Shown here piece after piece: positions 47,102 to 56,356 of a DNA stretch of 64,000 nt; position 1 is the first letter of the stretch, and every line of letters begins with the position of its first letter. The notes under the pieces were generated by a model. It was not told the origin of the DNA. It did not search any database and saw only the letters and a list, made by a program, of their open reading frames with translations. This DNA is from JAFKFH01 sp017307375 (lineage in GTDB: Bacteria; Pseudomonadota; Alphaproteobacteria; Ferrovibrionales; Ferrovibrionaceae): the NCBI GenBank assembly GCA_965229335.1, contig OZ245874.1:4836001-4900000 (forward strand). The letters run 5' to 3'. The position numbers and the translations under genes were made by a program.

Positions 47102-48223
47102 TCAGAGGGCGAGGCGCATCTGCGGTGACTCCGCCTCGCCCTCGGTATTGAGCGAGGACAGCGTGACGCCGAGCAGGCGCACGCCCTTTTCAATGGGAAA
47201 CAAAGCCTGCAGCAGGGCTTCGACGATCCGGTCGACCTCGTCGCGACCGGCAATCATCGACGGCAGGGTGCGGCTGCGGGTGATCGTCTCGAAATCGGCA
47301 TAGCGCAGTTTCAGCGTCACGGTGCGGCCGCGCACGCCGGACTTCTCGCAATGGCGCCACACCTTGTCGACCAGGAGGCGGGTTTCGGCCCGCATCGCCT
47401 CGAAGGTCACCAGGTCGACCGAAAAGGTATCTTCGGCCCCGATCGACTTGCGGATGCGATCGGGCCGCACCGGGCGATGGTCGATGCCGCGGGCGACTCC
47501 GTAGAAGTACGGTCCGGACTTGCCGAAATGCTGCTGCAGGAAATCGAGCGGTCGTTCGCGCAGGTCGCGGCCGGTATGGATGCCCAGCGCCTTCATCCGT
47601 GCCGCGGTGGCCGGCCCGACGCCGTGGAATTTCTCGATCGCCAGGCCTTCGACGAAGGCCGCCCCCTCGCGCGGGATGATCACGAACAGCCCGTCGGGCT
47701 TGCGGTGGTCGGAGGCCAGCTTGGCCAGGAACTTGTTGTAGGACACCCCGGCCGAGGCGGTCAGCCCGGTCTCGGCGCGGATGCGGGCCCGGATTTCCTC
47801 GGCGACCCGAGTTGCGGACGGGATGCCCTTCAGGTTCCCGGTGACGTCGAGATAGGCTTCGTCGAGCGACAGCGGCTCGATGACCGGCGTGAACTCGGCG
47901 AAGATCGCATGGATCTGGCGCGAGACCGCGCGATAGACGTCGAAGCGCGGGGGCACGAAGATCAGCTGCGGGCAACGTCGCCGCGCGGTGACGGACGGCA
48001 TCGCCGACCGCACGCCGAACCGCCGCGCCTCGTAGCTTGCCGCGGCCACGACGCCGCGCTCGCGCGAGCCGCCGACCGCCAGCGGCTTGCCGCGCAGTTC
48101 GGGATTGTCGCGCTGCTCGACCGAGGCATAGAAGGCATCCATGTCGATGTGGATGACCTTGCGAACCACCTCGCCCCGCCCGGCCGCGTCCAGCGCCGAT
48201 TCCACACTCTCCGCCGCGTCCAT
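47102..48223 (-). CDS. dinB: DNA polymerase IV (Y family)
   Basis: Error-prone translesion polymerase, 373 residues. The catalytic acids are in IHIDMDAFYASVEQRD and SLDEAYLDVTG; the finger segment is VVAAASYEARRFGVRSAMP. A helix-hairpin-helix follows at FHGVGPATAARMKALG, then the little-finger domain (IGAEDTFSVDL). The C-terminus QMRLAL resembles a beta-clamp-binding motif. The first 20 residues before VIHIDMDAF are longer than usual, so a later start is possible. An exact alphaproteobacterial LexA site is not seen upstream. It is divergent from the subtilisin-like protease gene. Confidence 0.95.
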   Translation of the reverse strand: MDAAESVESALDAAGRGEVVRKVIHIDMDAFYASVEQRDNPELRGKPLAVGGSRERGVVAAASYEARRFGVRSAMPSVTARRRCPQLIFVPPRFDVYRAVSRQIHAIFAEFTPVIEPLSLDEAYLDVTGNLKGIPSATRVAEEIRARIRAETGLTASAGVSYNKFLAKLASDHRKPDGLFVIIPREGAAFVEGLAIEKFHGVGPATAARMKALGIHTGRDLRERPLDFLQQHFGKSGPYFYGVARGIDHRPVRPDRIRKSIGAEDTFSVDLVTFEAMRAETRLLVDKVWRHCEKSGVRGRTVTLKLRYADFETITRSRTLPSMIAGRDEVDRIVEALLQALFPIEKGVRLLGVTLSSLNTEGEAESPQMRLAL

Positions 48224-48280
48224 CGGGCGATCTTATCGCGACCGGAAAACCGGATCAAACAGCGAACATTCGCAAGAAGC

Positions 48281-48294
48281 GCGCCGGCCGGCGC
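48281..48294. promoter_or_regulatory. Perfect 14-bp palindrome between dinB and the protease gene
   Basis: GCGCCGGCCGGCGC is fully palindromic and lies between divergent genes. It may be an operator or simply GC-rich chance. A second short palindrome, GCGAACATTCGC, precedes it (48262-48273). Confidence 0.25.
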
Positions 48295-48366
48295 AGGTCG
48301 GCGTGGGAAAATTCTGCGGGCCCGGATACTATCTTACCGGGTTCATCATCTAGTTGCTGGTCGCGC

Positions 48367-50049
48367 ATGAAGTTTCCGGGATTTGTCCTCAGCCTCGCCC
48401 TGGCGCTCGGCATCGCCGCAAGCCAGCCTGCCGCCGCCCAGAACGCCGCGGTATCGCCACGGACCGCCGACGCCCTCGCCCGCTACGACCGGGCCACGCT
48501 GGTCGTGACGCTGATGGCACCGGCCAGCGCCCCGTCGGCCGACCCGGTGGCGATGACCGCCTATCGGCAGGCGATCCGCGACGTGCAGCAGCGGGTGATC
48601 GACGATCTCGGCGGGCTGATCGCCGTCGATACCCGCTATGCGACGCTTCCCGTCCTCACCGTGCAGACGACCGGTGCCGGCGTCGAAGCGCTGCGCCGCC
48701 ACCCGCTGGTCGTCGCGATCGGACCGAACACCTTGCGCGGACCGAACGGCACGAAGGCGGCCGACGTCGACCAGTTGATCGGGTCGGCACCGCGCCCCAT
48801 CGATCCGAGCCGCGCCCGCGGCCTGCTGCCGACCGAGACCGTGCCGGGCAGCCCGTCGGCAGCCGGGCGCGACCGCGCCATCGGCGGCCCTGCCCGGTCG
48901 CCGGCACCACCGCCCGATGTCGTCCTCGCCCAGCCCGAAAACATGGGCCGCATCGGGGCGCCGGCCCTGTGGGGTATCGGCCATACCGGGGCCGGTGTCA
49001 GGGTCGCGGTGCTGGACAACGGCATCGACGTCTCCCATCCGATCTTTGCGGGCAAGCTGGTCTGGCAGGCCTGCTTCTCGACCCATTCGCCCGACGAGGA
49101 CGAGCAGGTCTATTCGCTGTGCCCCGGCCGGGCGACCGAGGCCTACGGGCCGGGCAGCGCCTCGTCCTGCCCCGATGCGGAGCTGGTCCCGGTCTGCAAC
49201 CATGGCACCCACGTCGCGGGCATCGCCATCGGCAGCGATCCGTCGGCGCGGGTCTACGGCGTCGCGCCCCAGGCCGATCTGGTCGCGGTCCAGGTGTTCT
49301 TTCGCTACTACAATCTGAAGGACGGCGAGTGGACGACGGGCACGCTGACCGCCGATCAGCTGAAGGCACTCGACTACGTCACCCTGCTCGCCGCCGGCGA
49401 GCCGGACCGGATCGCAGCCGTCAACATGAGCCTCTCCGGCGTCGAAAGCTTCAGCGGATTCTGCGACGATCTGGCCGAGATCAAGCCGCTGCGCGCGGCG
49501 ATCGACGGGCTGCGCAACCTCAACGTCCTGACCGTCATCGCCGCAGGAAACGAGAATTTCCGCAGTGCCGTGGGCTCGCCCGCCTGCATCTCGACCGCCA
49601 TCTCGGTCGCCGCGACGACCGCCGAGGACAAGTATTCGGTCAATGCCGGGACCAATCTGGCCGCCTTCCCGCTGGTCTTCGTCGCGGCACCGGGCGACCA
49701 GGTCCTGTCGGCGATACGGGGCGGCAAATATGACCGCTACAGCGGCACGTCGATGGCGGCACCGATGGTGGCGGGCGCGCTGGCCCTGCTCAAGGCGGCC
49801 TATCCCGCCAATCAGCCGATCGATTTCGAAATGACGCTGGCGCGCAGCGGCACGCCGGTGATGCTGGCCGACCGCTACGCCCTGCCCCGCCTCAATCTGG
49901 TCCAGGCCGACGCGATGCTGGCCGGCAATTTCGACGGCAATTCGCTGACGCACCCCTACCAGCCGAACTCGCCGGTCAGCTATATCGAATTCCCGGCGGA
50001 ATCGACCGAAGACTGGTCGATCTTCAAGCGGCAGCTCTACATGCCCTGA
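48367..50049 (+). CDS. S8 family (subtilisin-like) secreted serine protease
   Basis: Secreted protease of 560 residues. The signal peptide (MKFPGFVLSLALALGIAASQPAAA) is followed by an inhibitor-I9-like propeptide (about 40-125) and a Pro-rich linker. The catalytic triad is complete: D217 in VAVLDNGID, H282 in NHGTHVAG and S462 in YSGTSMAAP, with oxyanion Asn395 in AAGNENF. Several cysteines in the 236-277 region could form disulfides. The C-terminal extension of about 60 residues is not part of the core. No membrane anchor or LPxTG is visible. It may degrade extracellular proteins or be a self-processing envelope protease. Confidence 0.94.
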   Translation: MKFPGFVLSLALALGIAASQPAAAQNAAVSPRTADALARYDRATLVVTLMAPASAPSADPVAMTAYRQAIRDVQQRVIDDLGGLIAVDTRYATLPVLTVQTTGAGVEALRRHPLVVAIGPNTLRGPNGTKAADVDQLIGSAPRPIDPSRARGLLPTETVPGSPSAAGRDRAIGGPARSPAPPPDVVLAQPENMGRIGAPALWGIGHTGAGVRVAVLDNGIDVSHPIFAGKLVWQACFSTHSPDEDEQVYSLCPGRATEAYGPGSASSCPDAELVPVCNHGTHVAGIAIGSDPSARVYGVAPQADLVAVQVFFRYYNLKDGEWTTGTLTADQLKALDYVTLLAAGEPDRIAAVNMSLSGVESFSGFCDDLAEIKPLRAAIDGLRNLNVLTVIAAGNENFRSAVGSPACISTAISVAATTAEDKYSVNAGTNLAAFPLVFVAAPGDQVLSAIRGGKYDRYSGTSMAAPMVAGALALLKAAYPANQPIDFEMTLARSGTPVMLADRYALPRLNLVQADAMLAGNFDGNSLTHPYQPNSPVSYIEFPAESTEDWSIFKRQLYMP

Positions 50050-50062
50050 CGGCCGGCAGCCC

Positions 50063-51247
50063 TCACACCACGTTCTTCTCGATGATCAACCGGCCCGCGG
50101 CAAAACGTTCATAGGCAAAGCGGGTCAGATCGAGGCTGCGATAGGCGCCGTGCGCGATCAGCTCGGCGACCCCGCGTCCGACCGCCGGGCTCTGCTGCAG
50201 GCCGTGGCCGGAGAAACCGTTGGCGAATACGAGGTTGGCCACGTCCGGGTGGCGCCCGACGATGCCGTTATGGTCGATCGGGTTGTAGTCGTAGAACCCG
50301 GCCCAGGCGGATTGCAGCCTGATCGCCTCGAACGCCGGCACGCGCTGGGCCAGCACCGGCCAGATCACCTCTTCGAACGGGCGGTAGTCGACCTCGAGGT
50401 CGTCGGCGGGGCCGTCCTCATCGGGCGGCGGCGACATCCCGCAGATGAAACCCTTCCCCTCCGGGCGGAAATAGATCCCGGTCGGGTCGATCAGCAACGG
50501 CGCCAGCGGCTCGACCGGCTCGCGGCAATTGATCATGTAGACGAAGCGCTTGCGCGGCTCGACGCTGAGCGGAATGTCGGCCAGCGCGGCCAGCCGGCCG
50601 GCCCAGGCCCCGGCGGCATTGACCAGCGTGCCGCAGGCAATGCGGTCGCCCCCCTTCAGTCGGACCGCGGCGATCCGGTTGCCGTCACGCTCGAGGCCCA
50701 CGACCTCGTCGGTCAGGTAGGCCACGCCGTTGGCGCGCGCCCGGCGGCGGAAGCCCTGCAGCAGCCCGTGCGGGTCGAACCAGCCTTCCATCGACAACCC
50801 GAGACAGCCGAGAGCCAGGTCGTCGACATGGAGCCAGGGAAAGCGCGCCCGCAACCCGGCAGGATCGAGCAGCACGTTGTCGGCCCCCATGCGGCGCTGC
50901 AGCGCATGATTCTCGCGCAGCACCGGCGCGCCCGCCTCGGTCGCCAGGAACAGATAGCCGCCCTCGACGAAGCCGATCTCGCAGGGATGGCCGTCGACCG
51001 AGAGCAGGTCGTGCGAGCGGCGCAGGAAATCGGCACCGAATAGGCCGATGGCGATGTTCTCGGGGGTCGAGAACTGCTGGCGGATCGAGGCGGCCGACAA
51101 GGTGGTCGAGGCGATGCGATAGGTCGGGTCGCGCTCGACGACTGCGACGCGGCCGGAGAAGCCGGGCTCGATCGACAGGAAATAGGCCACCGCCGAACCG
51201 ATGATGCCGCCGCCGGCGATGACGACGTCGAAGCTGTGATCCGCCAT
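50063..51247 (-). CDS. FAD-dependent oxidoreductase, DAO family
   Basis: Glycine/D-amino-acid oxidase fold enzyme of 394 residues. The N-terminal FAD motif is VVIAGGGIIGSAVAYFLS, the second segment has TLVNAAGAWAGRLAALA, and FANGFSGHGLQQSPAVGRGVAELI near the end is typical. Such enzymes oxidise sarcosine, other N-methyl or D-amino acids, or related amines. The gene follows the BMP-type binding-protein gene on the same strand but is separated by a strong terminator, so it is likely a separate unit. A link to purine breakdown is possible but unproven. Confidence 0.9.
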   Translation of the reverse strand: MADHSFDVVIAGGGIIGSAVAYFLSIEPGFSGRVAVVERDPTYRIASTTLSAASIRQQFSTPENIAIGLFGADFLRRSHDLLSVDGHPCEIGFVEGGYLFLATEAGAPVLRENHALQRRMGADNVLLDPAGLRARFPWLHVDDLALGCLGLSMEGWFDPHGLLQGFRRRARANGVAYLTDEVVGLERDGNRIAAVRLKGGDRIACGTLVNAAGAWAGRLAALADIPLSVEPRKRFVYMINCREPVEPLAPLLIDPTGIYFRPEGKGFICGMSPPPDEDGPADDLEVDYRPFEEVIWPVLAQRVPAFEAIRLQSAWAGFYDYNPIDHNGIVGRHPDVANLVFANGFSGHGLQQSPAVGRGVAELIAHGAYRSLDLTRFAYERFAAGRLIIEKNVV

Positions 51248-51267
51248 GATTGCCCCGCAAACGAAAA

Positions 51268-51294
51268 GGGCCCGTGGCGACCGGCCACGGGCCC
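51268..51294 (-). terminator. Intrinsic terminator after the BMP binding protein
   Basis: A perfect 11-bp stem (GGGCCCGTGGC with GCCACGGGCCC) and a 5-base loop are followed on the minus strand by TTTTCGTTT. It ends the transporter/urate operon before the FAD oxidoreductase gene. Confidence 0.88.
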
Positions 51295-51315
51295 CATCCT
51301 GCTACGCCGAAGCGG

Positions 51316-52398
51316 TTACTTCGGCAAGTCGCCCTGCACGCCCTCGACGAAGTAGTTCATCGTCAGGATCTGCTGGTCGTTCAGATGCTGGCCGGCCGGG
51401 ATCACTTCCTTGCCGTCGCGATTCTTGAACGGGCCGTCGAACGAGGTGATCTTGTGGGCGATCAGGTCGTTCTTGATCTGATCGGCCATCGCCACGACGT
51501 CCTTGGGCAGGTTGGGGTTGTACGGCGACAGCACGACCATGCCGGAATCGAGGCCGCCCCAGGTGTCTTCCGACTTCCACTTGTTGTCGAGCACGGCCTG
51601 GGCGCGGTTGATGTAGTAACCGTCCCAGATATCGACGATCGAGGTCAGGTGAGCCTTCGGGCCGAACTTCGACATGTCCGACGACTGGCCGAAGGCATAG
51701 ATCCCGCGCTCCTCGGCGGCCTGGATCGGCGCCGGCGAGTCGGTATGCTGGCTCAGCACGTCGGCGCCCTGGTCGATCAGCGCCTTGGCCGCGGCCGCCT
51801 CCTTGCCCGGGTCGTACCAGGAATTGACCCACACGACGCGGACCTGGGCATCCGGCCGCACCTTCTTCAGCGACAGGGTGAAGGCGTTGATGCCGGAGAC
51901 CACTTCCGGGATCGGGAACGAGGCGATGTAGCCGATGATGCCCGACTTGGTCATCTTGCCGGCGATGGCGCCGATGACGGTGCGGCCCTCATGGAAACGC
52001 GCCGAATAGGTCGCGACGTTGTTGGCCCGCTTGTAGCCGGTCGCATGCTCGAACTTCACCTTGGGGAAGCGCTGGGCGACCTTCAGCGTCGGGTTCATGA
52101 ACCCGAACGAGGTGGTGAAGATCAGGCCGTGGCCCGACTGCGCCAACTGGGCGATCACGCGCTCGGCGTCGGCGCCTTCCGGCACGTTCTCGACGAAGGT
52201 GGTCTCGACCTTGTCGTTCAGCGCCTTCTGCAGGGCGATGCGGCCGACATCGTGCTGGTAGCTGTAGCCGAGGTCGCCGACCGGCCCGACATAGACGAAG
52301 CCGACCTTCAGCTTGTCGGCGGCGCTGGCCGGCGCCGCCGCGGCGATCAGCGCGGCGGCGACCGCGATGGCGGCCGCCTTGATCGTCGATTTCAACAT
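51316..52398 (-). CDS. BMP-family ABC transporter substrate-binding protein
   Basis: Periplasmic purine/nucleoside-type binding protein (Bmp/PnrA-like), 360 residues. The signal peptide ends in APASAAD. KVGFVYVGPVGDLGYSYQHDVGR is the typical family start, and DVLSQHTDSPAPIQAAEERG with YAFGQSSDM follow. In this family the ligand is usually a nucleoside, and the neighbours encode urate and xanthine catabolism, so a purine base or nucleoside is the best guess. ATG 52398 follows AGGAGA. It is the last gene of the transporter block, 65 bp after the second permease. Confidence 0.93.
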   Translation of the reverse strand: MLKSTIKAAAIAVAAALIAAAAPASAADKLKVGFVYVGPVGDLGYSYQHDVGRIALQKALNDKVETTFVENVPEGADAERVIAQLAQSGHGLIFTTSFGFMNPTLKVAQRFPKVKFEHATGYKRANNVATYSARFHEGRTVIGAIAGKMTKSGIIGYIASFPIPEVVSGINAFTLSLKKVRPDAQVRVVWVNSWYDPGKEAAAAKALIDQGADVLSQHTDSPAPIQAAEERGIYAFGQSSDMSKFGPKAHLTSIVDIWDGYYINRAQAVLDNKWKSEDTWGGLDSGMVVLSPYNPNLPKDVVAMADQIKNDLIAHKITSFDGPFKNRDGKEVIPAGQHLNDQQILTMNYFVEGVQGDLPK

Positions 52399-52463
52399 CC
52401 CACTCTCCTCTTGGATTAAGCCGTGAAGCCCCTGGTCCGGACACCCCCCGGCGTCCGGCAGTT

Positions 52464-53390
52464 CTAATGATCCGGATGATAGGATTTGCCCAGACAGGCC
52501 GGGGTATTCAAGCGAATCCTGGTCGCATCCCGGCTGATCAGCGTCAAAACCACGATCGTCGCCACGTAAGGCAGCATCGACAGGAACTGCGACGGTATCG
52601 AGAAGCCCAGCCCCTGCAGGAACAGCTGGCCGAAGGCGAGCCCGCCGAACAGATAGGCGCCGGCCAGCGTCCGCACCGGTTTCCAGGTGGCGAACACGAC
52701 CAGCGCCAGCGCGATCCAGCCGCGGCCCGCGACCATGTTCTCGGCCCACATCGGCGTCACCGCGAGGCTCAGATAGGCGCCGCCCAGCCCGCAGCAGGCG
52801 CCCCCGAACAGCGTCGCCAGATAGCGGATGCCGATCACCGAGTAGCCGATCGCATGCGCCGAATCGTGGCTTTCCCCGACCGCGCGCAAGACGAGACCCG
52901 CCCGGCTTTTCTCCAGGAACCACCAGATGCCCACGACCAGCGCGAAGGACAGATAGACCAAGAGGTCCTGGCCGAAGATCAGGCGGCCGACCACCGGCAG
53001 GTCGGTCAGCCCGGGGACGTAGAGCTGCGGCAGACGGGGCAGCGGCACACCGATGAACGGCCGGCCGACCAGGGCCGACAGACCGACGCCGATGATGGTC
53101 AGCGCCAGGCCGGTCGCCACCTGATTGGCCAGCAGCGTCAGGGCCAGCACGGCAAAGATCAAGGCCATCGCCATCCCGGCAAAAGCCGCGGCGATGATCC
53201 CGACGATCCACGACCCGGTCAGCATCGCGGCGGCAAAACCGGCGACCGCGCCGATCAGCATCATGCCCTCGACGCCGAGGTTGAGCACCCCGGCCTTCTC
53301 GGTCACAAGCTCGCCGAGTGCGGCAAGCAGCAGCGGAGTGGCGGCCGCCACCACCGACATCATTACCGCGGCGATCACATCGGGGCTCAT
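52464..53390 (-). CDS. ABC transporter permease, nucleoside/purine type (NupQ-like)
   Basis: Inner-membrane permease of 308 residues with about 8-10 helices (BPD_transp_2 family). TEKAGVLNLGVEGMMLIGAVAGF is the hallmark of this group. It pairs with the preceding permease (stop/start overlap TGATG) and the double-domain ATPase to import a nucleoside or purine. The substrate is inferred from the neighbouring urate and xanthine genes. Confidence 0.93.
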   Translation of the reverse strand: MSPDVIAAVMMSVVAAATPLLLAALGELVTEKAGVLNLGVEGMMLIGAVAGFAAAMLTGSWIVGIIAAAFAGMAMALIFAVLALTLLANQVATGLALTIIGVGLSALVGRPFIGVPLPRLPQLYVPGLTDLPVVGRLIFGQDLLVYLSFALVVGIWWFLEKSRAGLVLRAVGESHDSAHAIGYSVIGIRYLATLFGGACCGLGGAYLSLAVTPMWAENMVAGRGWIALALVVFATWKPVRTLAGAYLFGGLAFGQLFLQGLGFSIPSQFLSMLPYVATIVVLTLISRDATRIRLNTPACLGKSYHPDH

Positions 53391-54475
53391 CACACCGCCC
53401 TCCGCACCGAGTGGCCGAGCCGGATCCGGTAGCGGATCAGCACGTCGCAGGCCAACAGGAAGAACAAGAGCATGCCCTGGAACACGCCGGCGACCGCCAC
53501 CGGCAGGCGCAGCAGGATCTGGGCCGATTCGCCGCCCAGATAGGACAAGGCGATGACCAGGCTGCCGAGCAGGATGCCGACCGGATGCAGCCTGCCGAGA
53601 AAGGCGACGATGATCGCGGTGAAACCGTAGTTCTGCGGAATGGCCGGGGTCAGCTGGCCGACCGGGCCGGCGATCTCGAAAACCCCGGCAAGCCCGGCCA
53701 GCGCGCCGGAAAGCAGCAGCGAGGCCCAGATCATCCGGCGCTGGTCGAAGCCGGCATAGGCCGCGGCGAGCGGGGCTTGGCCGATCACCCGTACCTTGAA
53801 GCCGAACAGCCCGCGGGTCAGCACCGCCCAGGCCAGGCCGAGAATGACGAGCGCGACCAGGGTGCCGAGGTTGAGACGGGTGCCTTCGACCAGGATCGGC
53901 AGCAGGCCGCCCTCGGCAAACATCTCCGATTGCGGGAAGTTGAACCCCGCCGGGTCCTTCCACGGCCCATGCACCAGGAACTGCAGCAGCAGCACGGCGA
54001 CATAGGTCAGCATCAGGCTGACCAGGATCTCGTTGGCGTTGAAGCGCGTGCGCAGGAAGGCCGGGATCGCCGCCCAGGCCATGCCGCCGAGAACCCCGGC
54101 GACGACCATCAGCGGCAGCAGCCACCAGCCCCCGCCGTCGCCCTGCAGGGCAAGGCACAGCCCGCCCCCGGCCAGCGCGCCGATGACGAACTGGCCCTCG
54201 GCCCCGATATTCCAGACATTGGCGCGGAACCCGATCGACAGGCCGACGGCGCAGAGCATCAGCGGCGTCGCCTTCAGCGCCAGTTCGGCCAGCCCCTCGA
54301 CCGACGAGACCGGGTCGATGAAGAACACCTTCAGCGAATGCGCCGGCGGATAGCCGAGGACCGCGAACAGCGCGGCACCGGCACAGAGCGTGATGGCGAT
54401 GGCCAGCAGCGGCGCGCCATAACGCCAGGCGGCGGATGCCTGCGGCCGCTGTTCCAGCCTGAGGTCAAGCGGCAT
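53390..54475 (-). CDS. ABC transporter permease, nucleoside/purine type (NupP-like)
   Basis: Second inner-membrane permease of the same importer, 361 residues with about 9-10 helices. LKATPLMLCAVGLSIGFRANVWNIGAEGQ is the family signature. The ATG overlaps the ATPase gene end by 11 bp, and its stop overlaps the second permease start by one base, so translation is coupled through the block. Confidence 0.93.
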   Translation of the reverse strand: MPLDLRLEQRPQASAAWRYGAPLLAIAITLCAGAALFAVLGYPPAHSLKVFFIDPVSSVEGLAELALKATPLMLCAVGLSIGFRANVWNIGAEGQFVIGALAGGGLCLALQGDGGGWWLLPLMVVAGVLGGMAWAAIPAFLRTRFNANEILVSLMLTYVAVLLLQFLVHGPWKDPAGFNFPQSEMFAEGGLLPILVEGTRLNLGTLVALVILGLAWAVLTRGLFGFKVRVIGQAPLAAAYAGFDQRRMIWASLLLSGALAGLAGVFEIAGPVGQLTPAIPQNYGFTAIIVAFLGRLHPVGILLGSLVIALSYLGGESAQILLRLPVAVAGVFQGMLLFFLLACDVLIRYRIRLGHSVRRAV

Positions 54476-55985
54476 CGGCGTTCTCCGCGGCTTCGAACAT
54501 GCCGCCCATCAGCAGGCCGATCTGCTCGACATTGGTATCGGCGGTCCGTCGCGGCGGCGACAGGCGGCCGTGATAGAGCACCGCCAGGCGGTCGCACAGC
54601 AGGAACAGTTCGTCGAGATCCTGGCTGATGACCAGCACCGCGGCGCCGCGCTCGGCCAGGCCGATCAGTTCGCGATGGATCGCCGCCGCCGCCCCGGCGT
54701 CGACGCCCCAGGTCGGCTGGGCGACGACGAGCAGCCGCGGCTCGGCCGAAATCTCGCGCCCGACGATGAACTTCTGCAGGTTGCCGCCCGACAGGCTGCC
54801 GGCCTCGTCGGCCGGCCCCCGCGCCTTGACGCCAAGGCGCTTTATGATGGCGGCGGCGAGCGCCGTGGCCTTGGCCCCCTCGACCCAGCCGCCGCGCACC
54901 AGCCCGCGGGTCTTCCAGCCGGTCAGCACGGTATTGTCGGCCAGGCTCAAGGCCGGCACGGCGCCGCGGCCGAGCCGTTCTTCCGGCACCAGGGCCAGGC
55001 CGAGCGCGCGCCGCTCGGCGGGCCCCAGGCCGCCGGCCGGCTTGCCGTCGATCTTCAGCGACGCCGGCGCCACGCGCACCTCGCCCGACAGCGCCAGCAG
55101 CAATTCCGCTTGGCCCGAGCCGGCGACGCCCGCGATGCCGAAGATCTCGCCGGCCCGCACGCTGAAACGGGCATCGCGGATCTCGGTCGCGAACGGCGCG
55201 CCGGTCGCGGTCGAGAGGCCGTCGACCTCGAGGCGGACGGGGCCGGTCGCCTCGACCGGCTCGCGATGCGGCTGGCTCAGTTCCTGGCCGATCATCATCT
55301 CGGCCATCGACCGCGGGCTTTCCCGCGCCGGATCGCAGGCGCCGACCACGCGCCCGCCGCGCAGGATGGTCGCCCGGTCGCACAGCGCCTGGATCTCGGC
55401 CAGCTTGTGGCTGATATAGAGGATCGAACACCCCTCGGCCTTCAACTGCCGCAAGGTCATGAACAGGCGGTCGGCTTCCTGCGGCGTCAGCACCGAGGTC
55501 GGCTCGTCCATGATCAGCAGGCGGGGCTCACGCATCAGGCAGCGCGCGATCTCGACCCGCTGGCGCTCGCCGACCGACAGGTCGTGGACATGCCGGCGCG
55601 GATCGAGCGACAGGCCGTAGCGGTCGCCGACCTCGACGATCCGGCGCGAGAGGTCCTCCATCGACCCGGCATCGCGCAGCACCAGCGCGACGTTCTCGGC
55701 GACGGTCAGGCTTTCGAACAGCGAGAAATGCTGGAACACCATGCCGATGCCGAGCCGCCGCGCCTGGGCGGGGCTGGCGATGGTGGTTTCCTGGCCCTCC
55801 CAGAACATCCGGCCGGCATCGGGGGCCAGCACGCCATAGATCATCTTGACCAGGGTCGACTTGCCGGCCCCGTTCTGGCCGAGCAGCGCGTGGATCTCGC
55901 CGGGTACGACGCTGAGATCGACCCGGTCGTTGGCCAGCGTGCCGGGAAATTCCTTGGTGATGCCCTCGAGCTTCAGGCGGTCCAT
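54465..55985 (-). CDS. ABC transporter ATP-binding protein with two ATPase domains (NupO-like)
   Basis: Fused two-domain ATPase of 506 residues. The first domain is complete: Walker A GQNGAGKSTLVK, signature LSVGERQRVEIARCL and Walker B LLIMDEPTS. The second has a degenerate P-loop (GVAGSGQAEL), an intact LSGGNLQKFIVGRE and a Walker B lacking the usual Glu (LLVVAQPTWGVD). That asymmetry is normal for sugar- and nucleoside-type fused ATPases. It drives the BMP-type importer with the two permeases that follow. Its start is 3 bp after the hydroxyisourate hydrolase stop, so transport and urate breakdown are in one operon. Confidence 0.95.
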   Translation of the reverse strand: MDRLKLEGITKEFPGTLANDRVDLSVVPGEIHALLGQNGAGKSTLVKMIYGVLAPDAGRMFWEGQETTIASPAQARRLGIGMVFQHFSLFESLTVAENVALVLRDAGSMEDLSRRIVEVGDRYGLSLDPRRHVHDLSVGERQRVEIARCLMREPRLLIMDEPTSVLTPQEADRLFMTLRQLKAEGCSILYISHKLAEIQALCDRATILRGGRVVGACDPARESPRSMAEMMIGQELSQPHREPVEATGPVRLEVDGLSTATGAPFATEIRDARFSVRAGEIFGIAGVAGSGQAELLLALSGEVRVAPASLKIDGKPAGGLGPAERRALGLALVPEERLGRGAVPALSLADNTVLTGWKTRGLVRGGWVEGAKATALAAAIIKRLGVKARGPADEAGSLSGGNLQKFIVGREISAEPRLLVVAQPTWGVDAGAAAAIHRELIGLAERGAAVLVISQDLDELFLLCDRLAVLYHGRLSPPRRTADTNVEQIGLLMGGMFEAAENADAA

Positions 55986-55988
55986 CGC

Positions 55989-56330
55989 TCAGGACCCGCG
56001 ATAGGTCGAGAAGGCGTAGGGGCTGACCAGCAGCGGGACATGATAATGGCCGCCCGCCTCGCTGATGCCGAAGCGGATCGGCACGACGTCGAGGAAACGC
56101 GGCTCGGGCATCGCGACCCCCGCGCGGGCGAAGTAGTCGCCGACATGGAAGCGCAGTTCGAACACCCCGGTCGGAATGGCGTCGCCCGACAACAGCGGCT
56201 GGTCGGTGCGGCCGTCGGCGTTGGTGATGGCCGATGCCACCAGCCGGTCACCCTGGTACAGCTCGATCGCCAGCCCGGCGGCCGGCCGGCCGTGGGCGGT
56301 GTCGAGAACATGGGTCGAGAGGCGCGCCAT
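55989..56330 (-). CDS. uraH: 5-hydroxyisourate hydrolase
   Basis: Transthyretin-like enzyme that hydrolyses 5-hydroxyisourate to OHCU, 113 residues. The catalytic His is in LSTHVLDTAHGRPA, and the C-terminus ends in the diagnostic YRGS. Length and layout match the bacterial family; there is no signal peptide, so it is cytoplasmic. It lies between uraD and the transporter ATPase in the same operon, acting after urate hydroxylase PuuD. Confidence 0.96.
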   Translation of the reverse strand: MARLSTHVLDTAHGRPAAGLAIELYQGDRLVASAITNADGRTDQPLLSGDAIPTGVFELRFHVGDYFARAGVAMPEPRFLDVVPIRFGISEAGGHYHVPLLVSPYAFSTYRGS

Positions 56331-56356
56331 GAACCCTCCTGGAAGGCGGCGACTCG

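Noticed and set aside
48224..48366. LexA (SOS) box upstream of dinB
   Set aside because: GAAC and GTTC words occur, but no GTTC-N7-GTTC or GAAC-N7-GAAC pair with exact spacing is present; near misses have 8-base spacing or a mismatched half.
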